A stretch of DNA of 64,000 nt, taken from NCBI RefSeq assembly GCF_011058155.1, contig NZ_JAALFC010000006.1, forward strand, positions 62,001 through 126,000. Direction: 5' to 3'. Each line of letters opens with the position of its first letter. Within the stretch, counting starts at the first letter, position 1. Shown here piece after piece: positions 17,773 to 27,703 of the stretch. The notes below the pieces were generated by a model that was given only the letters and a program-made list of their open reading frames with translations, was not told the origin of the DNA and did no database searches. Made by a program: the position numbers and the translations under genes. The stretch is from Litoribacterium kuwaitense (lineage in GTDB: Bacteria; Bacillota; Bacilli; Bacillales; DSM-28697).

Positions 17773-19238
17773 AGCTTGCTTTTATAGGTAGTGGGATTGG
17801 TAGCTTAACGACAGCTCTCCTTTTATCGAAGGAAGGGTTTACGATTGATATCTATGAAGCCGAGTCCGAGCCAGGAGGGCGGCTTCGCTACTTGCAGCGG
17901 GGTCCATATAAAATTGATGCCGGCCCGACGATTGTGCTGCTGCCGGAAATGCTGCTTTCCATTCTTGAACAAGGAGGAATTGCACGCCAAGAGCTCGACT
18001 TAATTAAGTGCGATCCACTTTATCAAATTTGTTTCCCTGATGGCACCTCCTATGTGAAATATCCAGATGTCAACAGACAGAAGGAAGAACTGTTGCGAGT
18101 CTTTCCTCAAGATGTTCGTTATTTTGAACAGTTTATGAAAGATATGAAGCAGCATTATGAGATTGGCGATGCAATGTTTTTAAATCGTTCGTTTTCAAGA
18201 CGTAGCTCTGCTTTCCACCCGAAAATGCTCCACTCTCTTTTTAAGTTAAAAGCCTATCAATCTGTTAGGCAACGAGCGGCCTCGTATTTCTCAAATGAGA
18301 AGCTCATTGATGCTTATAGCCTGCAAACGCTGTACATTGGTGGCGATCCAATGTCATCGCCAGGACTGTATTCGTTAATTCCATATAGTGAACATGCACA
18401 TGGCTTGTATTATTTGAAAAAAGGTTATGCCGGATTGGCGTCGTTATTAAAAAGCGTTTTGGAGGAGCGGGGCGTTCGCTTTCATTTTAATGAGTTGATC
18501 AACAAGATAGACTATGACGCAAGTGGTGTTAAAGGGGTTCGTTCTGAAGCGCGTGAAGAAACCTATGACAAAGTCATCTTTAACGGTGAATTACCGCGAT
18601 TGTACGATTTGTTAGGACATATGAAAAAGAGAGCACCTTCATTTATCCCCTCTTCAGGTTGCTTTTTACTTTATTACGGGTTGTCTACTCATTATGAAAA
18701 TAAGATGACGCATCAGTTCTTTTTGCCAGAACAGTTTTTGTATCATATGAAACAGGTGTTTAAGACGAAAGAGCTCCCAACCAATCCGTCATTTTATACG
18801 TTCTACCCTTCAGCCATTGACAGTACATTGGCACCTGAGGGACATAGTGTTTTATACGTTCTCGTTCCGGTGCCTTCCGGAGATGGAGTGGATTGGGAGC
18901 GAGAAAAGGAACGTTTTGCTTCGATGATTGAAGAACAAATCGAACAAAGGGCTTTTCCTGAATTTAAAAAACATATCGTTTGGCGAGATGTGAAAACGCC
19001 TTTAGATGCAAAGGCGGATGGCCTTTTTGAAGGAGGAAGCTTTGGTATCGCACCTGTTCTGAAGCAATCGGGCATGTTCCGTCCCCAAATGAAGCCTTTG
19101 CCGATCGATGGATTGTACGCAGTCGGTGCGTCGATCCATCCAGGCGGTGGGATACCGATTGTCATGCAAGGTGCAAAGCTTCTGGCTGACGAAATGATGC
19201 AAAAACCAGCCCAATGGGGGAGAGGAGAACTCGGATGA
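17769..19238 (+). CDS. CrtN-type carotenoid desaturase/oxidase B
   Basis: GTG 17769 overlaps the stop of desaturase A. Protein of 489 residues: FAD motif FIGSGIGSLTTALLL, then GGRLRYLQRGPYKIDAGPT, LQTLYIGGDPMSSPGLYSL and C-terminal GASIHPGGGIPIVMQGAK. The middle segment is similar to S. aureus CrtN. Whether it is the primary desaturase or a later-acting CrtNc-like enzyme cannot be decided by eye. It overlaps crtM in ATGA. Confidence 0.82.
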   Translation: MKLAFIGSGIGSLTTALLLSKEGFTIDIYEAESEPGGRLRYLQRGPYKIDAGPTIVLLPEMLLSILEQGGIARQELDLIKCDPLYQICFPDGTSYVKYPDVNRQKEELLRVFPQDVRYFEQFMKDMKQHYEIGDAMFLNRSFSRRSSAFHPKMLHSLFKLKAYQSVRQRAASYFSNEKLIDAYSLQTLYIGGDPMSSPGLYSLIPYSEHAHGLYYLKKGYAGLASLLKSVLEERGVRFHFNELINKIDYDASGVKGVRSEAREETYDKVIFNGELPRLYDLLGHMKKRAPSFIPSSGCFLLYYGLSTHYENKMTHQFFLPEQFLYHMKQVFKTKELPTNPSFYTFYPSAIDSTLAPEGHSVLYVLVPVPSGDGVDWEREKERFASMIEEQIEQRAFPEFKKHIVWRDVKTPLDAKADGLFEGGSFGIAPVLKQSGMFRPQMKPLPIDGLYAVGASIHPGGGIPIVMQGAKLLADEMMQKPAQWGRGELG

Positions 19239-20068
19239 GTGAAGCAGAACGCGCTTATCAAAAATGCAAGCAAATGATGATGACTCATTCTAAATCATTC
19301 TATAAAGCTTTTTCATTACTTCCTTCCCGGCAGAAAAAAGCAGTCTGGGCGGTATATGCATTTTGTCGCTACGCTGACGATCTCGTAGATGAGGGAAACC
19401 AACCGGCTCGCGATTTAGCGCATTTAGAGGAGGAGCTTGAACATTTTCTAAGCGGCGGGACGCCTAAAGGAGACATTTGGGTCGCACTGGCTGATGTATT
19501 TGATCAGTTTGCTATGGACCCACTTCCATTTCGTCACATGCTTCAAGGACAACGTATGGATATTGAACCAAAGCCTTTTTTAACCTTGGCGGACGTCGAA
19601 CAATACTCGTACTATGTCGCTGGCACAGTTGGTTTAATGCTCCTGCCATTTTTGGCTCCAGATACACGAGATTTGCTTGAAAAAGATGCGGTTAAGCTTG
19701 GAAAAGCGATGCAGTTAACAAATATTTTACGTGATGTAGGAGAAGATTTGCACCGCGGGAGAATTTATTTGCCCCAGCAGCTTTTAAATGAACATCATGT
19801 TGACCTCTATGAGCTGGCTCAAAGTGCCACCCCTTCTACTAAATTTCAAATCGTCTGGGAAACGATCGCCACACGCGCTGAGTCTCTTTATGATGAAGCG
19901 TTAACGACTGTGCATCTCTATCCAGCTTATTCGCGCCAAGCCATTAAAGGATCAGCATATGTGTATCGGGCCATTCTCGATAAAATTCGTGCAGGTAGAT
20001 ATGAAGTGTTTACAAAACGTCATTTTGTAAGTCAGACGGAAAAGCAATTCATTTTAGCAAAATTGTAA
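19235..20068 (+). CDS. crtM: Dehydrosqualene/phytoene synthase (CrtM)
   Basis: ATG 19235 overlaps the preceding stop and follows GGAGAACTC; the frame open from 19214 is not needed. About 277 residues with the first aspartate-rich motif YADDLVDE, a second DVGEDLHRGRIYLP and QLTNILRD context. It condenses two farnesyl diphosphates to dehydrosqualene in C30 systems. B. subtilis has a relative, YisP, at the same place next to asnO. C30 rather than C40 is inferred from the CrtN/CrtP-like partners. Confidence 0.88.
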   Translation: MSEAERAYQKCKQMMMTHSKSFYKAFSLLPSRQKKAVWAVYAFCRYADDLVDEGNQPARDLAHLEEELEHFLSGGTPKGDIWVALADVFDQFAMDPLPFRHMLQGQRMDIEPKPFLTLADVEQYSYYVAGTVGLMLLPFLAPDTRDLLEKDAVKLGKAMQLTNILRDVGEDLHRGRIYLPQQLLNEHHVDLYELAQSATPSTKFQIVWETIATRAESLYDEALTTVHLYPAYSRQAIKGSAYVYRAILDKIRAGRYEVFTKRHFVSQTEKQFILAKL

Positions 20069-20260
20069 AAATGGCCGCCCGTCTTCCAACAGTCGTGATC
20101 GGCGATTGAAGCTCACCCATTTGCTTATGCTTGCTTTCTCATTTTGACGAGTAGCAAGGCTTGCTTATCCTCTGATCAATGAATACTTGAGCCGCCGTTC
20201 TCCTTGGCACATAGGCTAACTAGGGTTTTCAGGCGAGGATGATACTAAGCGGACACGAAA

Positions 20261-20300
20261 AAGGTGTAGACAAAGTCTTTTCCAGATTTGTCTACACCTT
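20261..20300 (-). terminator. Terminator of the reverse carotenoid operon (shared-arm hairpin family)
   Basis: AAGGTGTAGACAAA (20261-20274) pairs perfectly with TTTGTCTACACCTT (20287-20300). On the minus strand it is followed by TTTTTCG. It sits between the convergent crtM and crtP-like genes; the 20069-20260 part of the gap holds no gene I can support. Confidence 0.8.
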
Positions 20301-20338
20301 TATTATGATTTGCGTGACATCGTTTAGAAGTCCACTCA

Positions 20339-21820
20339 TTACGATCTATGATGAAGAATCGCCTTGGCGACATTATAGCCAGAACGCACGACCATTGGTG
20401 AACCGCCGCCAGGGAACGTAGAACCTCCGGCGAAAAATAAATTCTGAATGTCTTTTGCCTTGTTAAAAGGTTTGAAAAAGGCTTCTTGCCTACGGTTTGA
20501 ACTCATTCCATAAATGGCCCCATGATAAGCCCCGGTCATGTTTTGTAAATCTTTGGGGGCAATGATTTTTTCACATACAAGGTGAGAGTGAATAGGGAGA
20601 CCACGGTCATGTAGTTGTTTATAAATAAATTGTTTATAACGTTCGAGCTCATCTTGTGTCTTTGTGGTTGATAAAAGTGGAGGAGCATTGACTAAAATGA
20701 ATAGATTATCCCCATCTGGTGACCGACTTGGATCTGTGACACTTGAATTGCTGACATAAATGGCAGGTTGTTGCGGATAAGTGCTATTGTCGAAGAGGTC
20801 AGCAAACTCATTTGCATACGTTTTTGGAAAAAAAACGTTATGGTGAAGTAGTCCATTTAATCGTTTCGACAGACCGGCAAGAATGACAAAAGCAGAGATG
20901 GAAGGTGGATAGTGAGCGACCTTTTGATCTGAAAAAGTCGGGCGGTCTTCAGCGTTGACGAGCTCAGGATACGCATGTAAAAGGTCCGCATTCATTAAGA
21001 CGTGGCGACAGTCAATGACATCGCCAGCTTCTGTCTCAACCGCCTTTGCCACTTTATTTTCTACGTGAATCTTTCTTGCTTTCGTTCCTGTTTGAATCTG
21101 TACGCCTGTTTCCTTAGCGACTTGTGTAAAAGCGTCAGCAATTTTCGTATTGCCTCCATTGACATAATAGACCCCTTTGGCGAGTTCAAGATAGGCAATG
21201 AGAGCAAACGTCGCAGGGGTCTTAAAGGGAGATGATCCGATATAGGTCGCATACCGATGAAATGCATTGATCACGTTCTGATCCTTAAAATAACGCGTAT
21301 TAAAATGGGCAAGCGATTCAAAGGGACGGACTTTTAAGAACGATGAAGTGAGCGTGGGTGAAAGCATATCCTTCCAAGAAAAGAAAGCGTTGTTCAAAAA
21401 CGCATGCTCTGCCAGCTCATACAATCGCTTTGTTTCCAGGATATATGACCGATAATGTTGGGCGGCAAAAGGGTCGAGTGCTGTAAGCTGTTCCTCCATG
21501 GCTTCAATGGACGTCGTGAAATCGAGATGACGGCCGTCAGCAAAATTATTACGTGTATAAACATCCAACTTTTTAAAGGTGATGCCGTAGTCTTTAGGAT
21601 CTCTGCCAGTTTCGGCAATGATGTTTTCAAATACGTGTGGCATCGTGATCGTATTTGGACCGTAATCAAATGTGTGCGTGCCAAGTTGATAGGGGCGCAT
21701 TTTCCCACCAAGATAGTTGTTTTTTTCGAGAAGCAAGACAGAAGCTCCGCCATGCTGTAGCGTAATTGCTGCCGCAAGACCAGCAAGACCTCCGCCAATA
21801 ATAATGACATCTGTTTTCAA
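20339..21820 (-). CDS. CrtP-like carotenoid oxidase (CrtN paralogue C)
   Basis: Protein of 493 residues. FAD motif VIIIGGGLAGLAAAITL, then LGGKMRPYQLGTHTFDYGP, and C-terminal GAIYGMSSNRRQEAFFKP with GGSTFPGGGSPMVV. These C-terminal patterns resemble S. aureus CrtP (diaponeurosporene oxygenase) more than CrtN. It likely oxidises a terminal methyl group of the C30 chain, preparing it for glycosylation. It overlaps the glycosyltransferase end in ATGA. Confidence 0.83.
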   Translation of the reverse strand: MKTDVIIIGGGLAGLAAAITLQHGGASVLLLEKNNYLGGKMRPYQLGTHTFDYGPNTITMPHVFENIIAETGRDPKDYGITFKKLDVYTRNNFADGRHLDFTTSIEAMEEQLTALDPFAAQHYRSYILETKRLYELAEHAFLNNAFFSWKDMLSPTLTSSFLKVRPFESLAHFNTRYFKDQNVINAFHRYATYIGSSPFKTPATFALIAYLELAKGVYYVNGGNTKIADAFTQVAKETGVQIQTGTKARKIHVENKVAKAVETEAGDVIDCRHVLMNADLLHAYPELVNAEDRPTFSDQKVAHYPPSISAFVILAGLSKRLNGLLHHNVFFPKTYANEFADLFDNSTYPQQPAIYVSNSSVTDPSRSPDGDNLFILVNAPPLLSTTKTQDELERYKQFIYKQLHDRGLPIHSHLVCEKIIAPKDLQNMTGAYHGAIYGMSSNRRQEAFFKPFNKAKDIQNLFFAGGSTFPGGGSPMVVRSGYNVAKAILHHRS

Positions 21821-22932
21821 GAGTACTGCCTACCTTTCCAAATATATCCTTTTCGACGCCAGGCGTTATACATGGAAGCAATGAGGATGCTGACCATGGC
21901 TGCAGCTGATAAAGGCATCAGTAGGAAATTAAAGTTTTTCTGACCCATTAGCCAGTCGACAAACGCACGTTGCAGCCAAATAAACAGTAAAGCCATAAGT
22001 GCCAATTGAATGGTGCCCATCTCAAATAGGGTAAGGCCGAGAATGAAGAGTGGAAAAACATAGAGTGTCAAATAGACGAACGAAATCAAGACGGCCAGTA
22101 TGTAAGATCGTCCGATGCCTGGAAACGTGTTTTTTAGAAAGCCATTCCAAACGTCAATATTCCTCGAATACATATAGCAAGTCACTTCGGAGGCAATATT
22201 CATTAACAACACACGGTGTCCATGAGATTTCATTGCCCGCGTAAGAGTCATGTCCTCGACAAGCGCATCGTGAGCAGCTGTGTGACCACCGACCGTGTGA
22301 TAGCTATTACGCTCAAAGGCCATAAAGGCACCGTGTGCGGCTGTAAATGCGGGAAATGTTGTATGGTTTGCGAACCAAATCGGTAAATGAAATAGCACGA
22401 CAAAATGTTGCATTGGTACGAGAAGGCGACTTAAAAAGACTGGAGTGGGACATTTAGGAAAACCAGTAAGCTGTCCAGCCTTCTTTTTACTTAAATGATG
22501 AATAACATACTGGATCGTATCCCGATTTAAGCGGATGTCAGCATCAATAAAGAGATAATATTTCCCGTTAGCCAATTGCGAAAGCTGATGGCAGGCATAT
22601 GATTTACCCATCCATCCCGGTGGCTTCGGCTTTCCTTTGATAAGTGTGAAACGTTGGTCACGCCCTATCGCATCCTGTAGCAATGTATACGTTTCGTCCT
22701 CAGATCCATCATCGAGCAAAAGAATTTCAAGATTCCAATAGCTTAACTGCTTTAAATTTTTTATTAAAGCGGTCGCGTTAGCTGCTTCATTGCGAAGTGG
22801 GACCATGATAGACACAAGCGAAGGAATGGGTCGTTCCTTCATGCGCGTTTTTAGGCGAGGTAAAAAGAGACTGTTTAATATTGTCCATACTGTACAGCAC
22901 GCAAGGATCTACACGAGCCCTTCGGTCATCAT
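21817..22932 (-). CDS. Carotenoid glycosyltransferase, family 2 (CrtQ-like), with an in-frame TAG near the start
   Basis: The readable frame from ATG 22842 gives 341 residues: a GT2 domain (SIMVPLRNEAAN, LLLDDGSEDET, FIDADIRL, EDMTLTRAMKSHG) and C-terminal membrane helices. The natural start is probably ATG 22932 or 22929, 8 nt after the acyltransferase stop with GAGGTGAT before it. From there codon 8 is TAG (22909-22911), followed in frame by ILACCTVWTILNSLFLPRLK, a typical N-terminal membrane anchor. Either a real nonsense change removed the anchor or one base is wrong. It probably adds a sugar to the oxidised carotenoid. Confidence 0.8.
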
Positions 22933-22939
22933 TATCACC

Positions 22940-23623
22940 TCACAACAGTTGTTTGAATGGTGTCATGTGGCTGGCTTCGTTTTCAATCGTCGATGCTTGT
23001 AAACCGTTTAATTGTAATGTTAACACTTGTTGAAAATAACGGGTCCGCTCTTTTCGGGTCAATGTCACCCAAGTGTCTTTTTGTAGTTCTTCGGAAATAT
23101 CAATAAATAAGACAGGCTTACGCTCATGCAAATATGTATAATACAGTGCTACTGAGAAGATTTGCGGTGTAGTGTCTGTGATTGTACTTAAGTAAGCTAA
23201 CCCAGGTTCAAAATGGAGTGGTCGTGTATCTTGGTGATATTCATCGCCTTGCGGAAAAAGCCAGACAGCTTTCCCTTCATCAAGCTGTTTTTTAGCATAG
23301 TTCAGGGCTTTAACGATATCTTTAGGCTTTGTTTTATCTACTGAAAAAGCACCAAGCATGGAAAAGTAAGGGTGTTGCTTCAGTCCTTTTTCATGCATCA
23401 TCATATAAGCTTCTGTCTGGAGGCAATAGCGATTGAAATAAAATAAAACGAGGCCATCCCACCAGTTTGAATGATTAGCGTAGATCAGCGTCGGCTTGTG
23501 TGGAGACAACGCTGGCACTTCGGTACTTACGTAAATGTTTTGGAAATGTTTTTGGAGCATGCGTCTAACAATCATTGAAAATATTGCTTCAAATGCTTTG
23601 AGCTTGTTTGCTTTTCTCATCAT
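22940..23623 (-). CDS. PlsC-type acyltransferase of the carotenoid operon
   Basis: Protein of 227 residues with the acyltransferase motif NHSNWWDG (H-x4-D), and FPQGDEYHQ further on. Start ATG 23623 behind GTGAGGTGAAGA. Its end precedes the glycosyltransferase start by 8 nt. PlsC-type enzymes in C30 carotenoid clusters of Halobacillus/Planococcus type acylate the sugar of glycosyl-carotenoids; that role is inferred here. No signal peptide; probably membrane-associated. Confidence 0.8.
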   Translation of the reverse strand: MMRKANKLKAFEAIFSMIVRRMLQKHFQNIYVSTEVPALSPHKPTLIYANHSNWWDGLVLFYFNRYCLQTEAYMMMHEKGLKQHPYFSMLGAFSVDKTKPKDIVKALNYAKKQLDEGKAVWLFPQGDEYHQDTRPLHFEPGLAYLSTITDTTPQIFSVALYYTYLHERKPVLFIDISEELQKDTWVTLTRKERTRYFQQVLTLQLNGLQASTIENEASHMTPFKQLL

Positions 23624-24389
23624 TCTTCACCTCACGCTTTCTGCCGTTGAGATAAAGCAGTAGCCATAATGCGGTCAAGGCAATGACGAGGAAGGCTGCC
23701 CCAGGAATACCTTCGAGAACGGCAAGCATGGCAAAAAAACCGACAATCAGTGTGTACAGCCATACCATACGTTCCTCCCACCAGACGTGATTAGCTTCAC
23801 GCGGAGAAAGAAAAATACTTTTGATGAGGTGTAAAAAGAAAGAAAGCACAGCCCAGCCTATAAAATTTTGCAGGGGGATGTCATAGTAAGTGCCGGGTTC
23901 ATTCCAAGTCCAATATCCCCTGACCGTGGAAACAGGATCGAGTAAAAGGTCCATACTAACAGCAATCGCTGTTCCAAATAGAGCAATGGCGATCGTTTGA
24001 AAGCGCATCCCACTCGTAATTCGTTTAGCGAGCGCATGAGACGTTGCCATGACCATGATCCAAGCAAAGCCGATGCCTACCGGAACGCCAGCCCACTCAA
24101 TTCCAAAGGCACCATGATAATTGTATGAACCAAATAATATGTTGAAGTTCACACCAAGCGCTTCGGTCCCCATAGAAAGAACAAACACTAAGAGGCTATA
24201 CCAAAGACCGGCCGCTTGATAAATATAATAAAAGTAAACACAGCCAAGCAACCCAGCGAGCACAAGAAACACGCCATTGCTCCATTCAAGCCATGATGGC
24301 AGGATATCAAAGCCTAAAAGGAAAACACCGTTTACATACCAAAAAAGAAATAATATGTATAATGATCGCGGGTGAAAGAACTTTGCCAT
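23589..24389 (-). CDS. Carotenoid biosynthesis membrane protein (CruF/DUF422 family)
   Basis: Protein of 266 residues with seven or so hydrophobic helices, and family patterns MDLLLDPVSTVRGYWTWNEP and IPLQNFIGWAVLSF. PF04240 members hydrate carotenoid end groups (CruF) or are of unknown function next to crt genes. It is the first gene of the reverse operon and overlaps the acyltransferase by 35 nt. Ribosome site is weak. TATAAT (24435-24440 on the minus strand) may be its -10. Confidence 0.78.
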   Translation of the reverse strand: MAKFFHPRSLYILFLFWYVNGVFLLGFDILPSWLEWSNGVFLVLAGLLGCVYFYYIYQAAGLWYSLLVFVLSMGTEALGVNFNILFGSYNYHGAFGIEWAGVPVGIGFAWIMVMATSHALAKRITSGMRFQTIAIALFGTAIAVSMDLLLDPVSTVRGYWTWNEPGTYYDIPLQNFIGWAVLSFFLHLIKSIFLSPREANHVWWEERMVWLYTLIVGFFAMLAVLEGIPGAAFLVIALTALWLLLYLNGRKREVKNDEKSKQAQSI

Positions 24390-24501
24390 ATTAACATTAA
24401 CACATCCTATCTATAGTAAAGGTGCTTTCATTATACATGGTGAAAAACGGCTTGTAGAGTTTGGAGTGGCTGCCTTTGGCAAAAGTTTTTTCCGTAAAAA
24501 A

Positions 24502-24535
24502 GTGTAGGCAAAGTTTTTCATAGCTTTGACTACAC
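24502..24535 (-). terminator. Terminator after yitJ (shared-arm hairpin family)
   Basis: GTGTAGGCAAAG (24502-24513) pairs with CTTTGACTACAC (24524-24535) with one mismatch; on the minus strand TTTTTTACGG follows. Confidence 0.8.
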
Positions 24536-24638
24536 AGAGAAAGGTGGGCAGGAAGGTAGATGTCCGGCAAAACATCGATCTGCTTCCAGTAATTTCTATA
24601 TTTTAGCATGTTGCGCGATGAGTAGTGTCATTTGCTAC

Positions 24639-26492
24639 TCATGTTTGCTTTATAAGAGGAATCGCTTTGTTATGAGATAAAGCGTGCTCGACAAGATCGA
24701 CCGACCAATCGTATTTAAGAAATGGCGTGATGATATAAATGCCTGAAAAGAAATCCATGGCAACATCGATCAAATGCTTAGCAATTGCCAGCCCTTCACG
24801 CCGCGCCGCTTTCGGGTCATCCTTACAAGCAGCCATTCGTGCTCTCGTGTCATCAGCCAGTTTAATGCCAGGGACTTCATGGTGCAAAAATTCAGCGTTA
24901 CGGTACCCGGTGAGCGGCATAATACCAATATACATCGGGGCACTAAGCGTTTGAACAGCTGCAGCAACTTCTTTGATTTGCGCTTCACTAAATACAGGCT
25001 GAGAGATGAAATAATCGGCACCATAAGTGATCTTTTTTTCTAATCGTTTGATCGCTTTCTCCATATTTTTAACGTTCGGGTTAAATGCACCAGCAACTGA
25101 AAACTGCGCTTTTTCTTTTAATGGCTTGCCTGAAGGAGAAAAACCTTCGTTAAATTGTTTTAGTAATTTAATTAATTCAAAGCTTTGTACATCGTAAACG
25201 GATGTAGCTCCCGGAAAATCCCCTAGCTTCGTCGGATCTCCTGTCACACCCAAAATATCATGAATACCAGATGTATGAAGGCCCATAATATGAGATTGCA
25301 GACCGATAAGGTTTCGATCGCGGCAAGATAGGTGAACAAGCGGCTTAATATTGTATTGATTCTTTAAAATTGTCGCGATTGAAGTGTTACAGACGCGAGG
25401 TGACGCCAGTGAGTTGTCAGCAATCGTAACCGCATCTACACCAGCATGATGCAGTGCAACAGCCCCTTTGAAATACTCGGAAACATCTAAATGTTTAGGC
25501 GGATCCAACTCTACGATGACAGAGGTCCGTTCTTGTACAAGCTGATGTAAAGGTTTTTCACTTAATGGTGACACAGATGGTTTTGGTGGTTCTTCAACAA
25601 GTGGCTTAACGATCGTTTTTTCGCTGACAGGTTCTAATGCTTGAACAGCAGAAGCCATCGCTGCAATATGGGCAGGTGTCGTGCCACAGCATCCGCCAAT
25701 TAAACGAACCCCTTGCTTTCTCAAGGAAAGAGCACAATCGCCGAAATATTCTGGCTGCGATTTGAAGAAGAGTCTTCCATCTTGTACATCGGGCATGCCA
25801 GCATTCGGGGCTGCTGATAAGAAAACGTTCGGCAATAATGGGACCCCTTTGAGTGCTTCAATCGTATGGTATGGACCAAGACGGCAGTTAATCCCAACAA
25901 CGTCAGCGCCAATCAAAGCTAGTTGCTTGAGTGCTTTCGTTAGCGGCTTGCCATTTTGAAGTCGACCTGCCTCTTGTAGAGAAAGTTGAGCAATGATGAA
26001 TATATTGGTTTTCTTTCGTGCTAAAGCGACGACTGTTTGTAATTCTTCTTCATCGTAATACGTTTCGAAAAGCAGAGCATCGACCCCTTCGGAAATGAGA
26101 GCATCGACCTGTTGTTCAAACGTGGCGACGATCTTTTCCAAGGTTGTTTCAGACCTAGTTACATCACGGATACCACCAATGGTCCCTGCGACAAAAACAT
26201 CACGGTCTTTGGCGGCTTCTTTTGCTAATCGAACAGCTGCACGATTGATGTCTTCAACTTGTTCCTCAAGCCCGTACTTTGCCAGCTTAATGGCATTCGC
26301 TGCATAAGTGTTTGTTTTAATCACATCTGCACCTGCATCTACGTACGCACGGTGCACCTCTTTCACATACGATGGGTTGGTCAAATTTACACGCTCAAAG
26401 CAATGTGTAATTTGGTAGGCATCATATAGATAACTTCCCATCGCCCCATCCAAAATCACGTGTTGCTTTTGCAGTTTTTCAATGAAAGTCAT
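24639..26492 (-). CDS. yitJ: Bifunctional homocysteine S-methyltransferase / 5,10-methylenetetrahydrofolate reductase (YitJ)
   Basis: Protein of 617 residues. The N-terminal half is a homocysteine methyltransferase: LDGAMGSYLY, GINCRLGP and GGCCGTTPAHI supply the zinc cysteines. From about residue 315 a methylenetetrahydrofolate reductase barrel follows (ELDPPKHLD, GVTGDPTK, FISQPVF). Together they reduce methylene-THF and methylate homocysteine to methionine. It overlaps metI in ATGA and is thus under the same SAM riboswitch. Confidence 0.93.
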   Translation of the reverse strand: MTFIEKLQKQHVILDGAMGSYLYDAYQITHCFERVNLTNPSYVKEVHRAYVDAGADVIKTNTYAANAIKLAKYGLEEQVEDINRAAVRLAKEAAKDRDVFVAGTIGGIRDVTRSETTLEKIVATFEQQVDALISEGVDALLFETYYDEEELQTVVALARKKTNIFIIAQLSLQEAGRLQNGKPLTKALKQLALIGADVVGINCRLGPYHTIEALKGVPLLPNVFLSAAPNAGMPDVQDGRLFFKSQPEYFGDCALSLRKQGVRLIGGCCGTTPAHIAAMASAVQALEPVSEKTIVKPLVEEPPKPSVSPLSEKPLHQLVQERTSVIVELDPPKHLDVSEYFKGAVALHHAGVDAVTIADNSLASPRVCNTSIATILKNQYNIKPLVHLSCRDRNLIGLQSHIMGLHTSGIHDILGVTGDPTKLGDFPGATSVYDVQSFELIKLLKQFNEGFSPSGKPLKEKAQFSVAGAFNPNVKNMEKAIKRLEKKITYGADYFISQPVFSEAQIKEVAAAVQTLSAPMYIGIMPLTGYRNAEFLHHEVPGIKLADDTRARMAACKDDPKAARREGLAIAKHLIDVAMDFFSGIYIITPFLKYDWSVDLVEHALSHNKAIPLIKQT

Positions 26493-27621
26493 TTGCTTTC
26501 CTCCTTTAGTAGCGATGAAGATGCTTCTAGCAAGGCTGCGTTCAAATCATTTTTTAAATCCTCAACATCTTCAATCCCTACAGAGAAGCGGAGGAGGCGA
26601 TTGCAGACACCGTACGCACTTCGAACCTCTACAGGAATGTCCATGTGCGTCTGTGTCGCTGGATACGTAATAAAGCTCTCAACGCCTCCGAGACTCTCAG
26701 CAAAACAAATCAAGGAGAGTGATTTTAAAAATGGTGCAATGAGCTCTTCACCTGTGAGACGGAAGGAAAGCATCCCGCCTTTTCCAGGATAAAAAACATG
26801 ACTCACAAGGGGGTGGGTCTTAAGAAAATCGGCAAGAACTTGCGCATTTTTCGTATGCTGTCGCATTCTGAGCGGCAATGTTTTCATCCCTCTCATCAAT
26901 AGCCAACAATCAAAGGGAGACAGCACCGCTCCAGCGGCATTTTGGTAATCGGCCAGCTGTTGTCCTAGTTTTGCATCACGAGCCGTCACTAAGCCAGCGA
27001 GGACATCATTATGACCACCTAAATATTTCGTCCCAGAATGAATGACAACATCAGCGCCAGATAAATGAGGATGCTGTAAGTAAGGTGTGAAAAACGTGTT
27101 ATCGACAATGAATATTAGCCGGTGTTTTTGGGCGATAAAACCGAGCTCGATCAGGTCTGATTCAATCATCAACGGATTTGTCGGTGTCTCTACAAACAGT
27201 GCTTTCGTTTTCGGAGTGATGGCTTTTTGCACTTCTTTTAAATTGTGGGTAGGCACACTAGAAAAAGTGATCCCGTGGTTCGTTTGTCCATATTTGTCAA
27301 GAAGCCGGTAAGTTCCTCCGTAAAGATCCTCTGAGACGACAAGGTGATCTCCGGGTTTAAAAAGAGACATGACGGCATGAATGGCGGCCATCCCAGATGA
27401 GAAGGCAAGCCCGCGTTCACCACTTTCTAAAGCAGCGATGGCTTTTTCTAAAACATCGCGTGTTGGGTTTTTGTACGTGAGTAATCATAGTCGGTCGATT
27501 CTCCAATTCCTGCATGTCGATAAGCAGTAGATAAATAAATTGCCGGAGAGACCGTACCTGTTTCAGTATCAGAGCGATTGCCAATTTGCGCAAAAGTTGT
27601 GTCAAGTTTTTTTTCTGTCAA
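26489..27621 (-). pseudogene. metI: Cystathionine gamma-synthase / O-acetylhomoserine sulfhydrylase MetI, frameshifted as read
   Basis: Reading from TTG 27621 (GGAGG 9 nt upstream) gives [20 protein letters not shown] and [15 protein letters not shown]. The frame breaks at the T-run 27468-27472; one more base (an A in the message) gives [20 protein letters not shown] and joins the 300-codon frame starting at 27391, for 377 residues. The PLP lysine is in VIHSGTKYLGGHND. It closely resembles B. subtilis MetI, which forms cystathionine from an acylhomoserine and cysteine. metC, its usual neighbour, is absent here. Confidence 0.85.
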
Positions 27622-27670
27622 TGAGGGATGCCTCCTTCAATGTAATGTGTCTATATTTGTTAGGAAGCTA

Positions 27671-27703
27671 CTGACTGGCGCTTGGATGCACGAATCCAGT
27701 CAG
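27671..27703. other. Inverted repeat in the metI leader, downstream of the SAM riboswitch
   Basis: CTGACTGG (27671-27678) and CCAGTCAG (27696-27703) are perfect 8-bp arms around a 17-nt loop. No T-run on either strand, so it is not an intrinsic terminator. It lies between the riboswitch terminator and the metI ribosome site. Confidence 0.45.
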
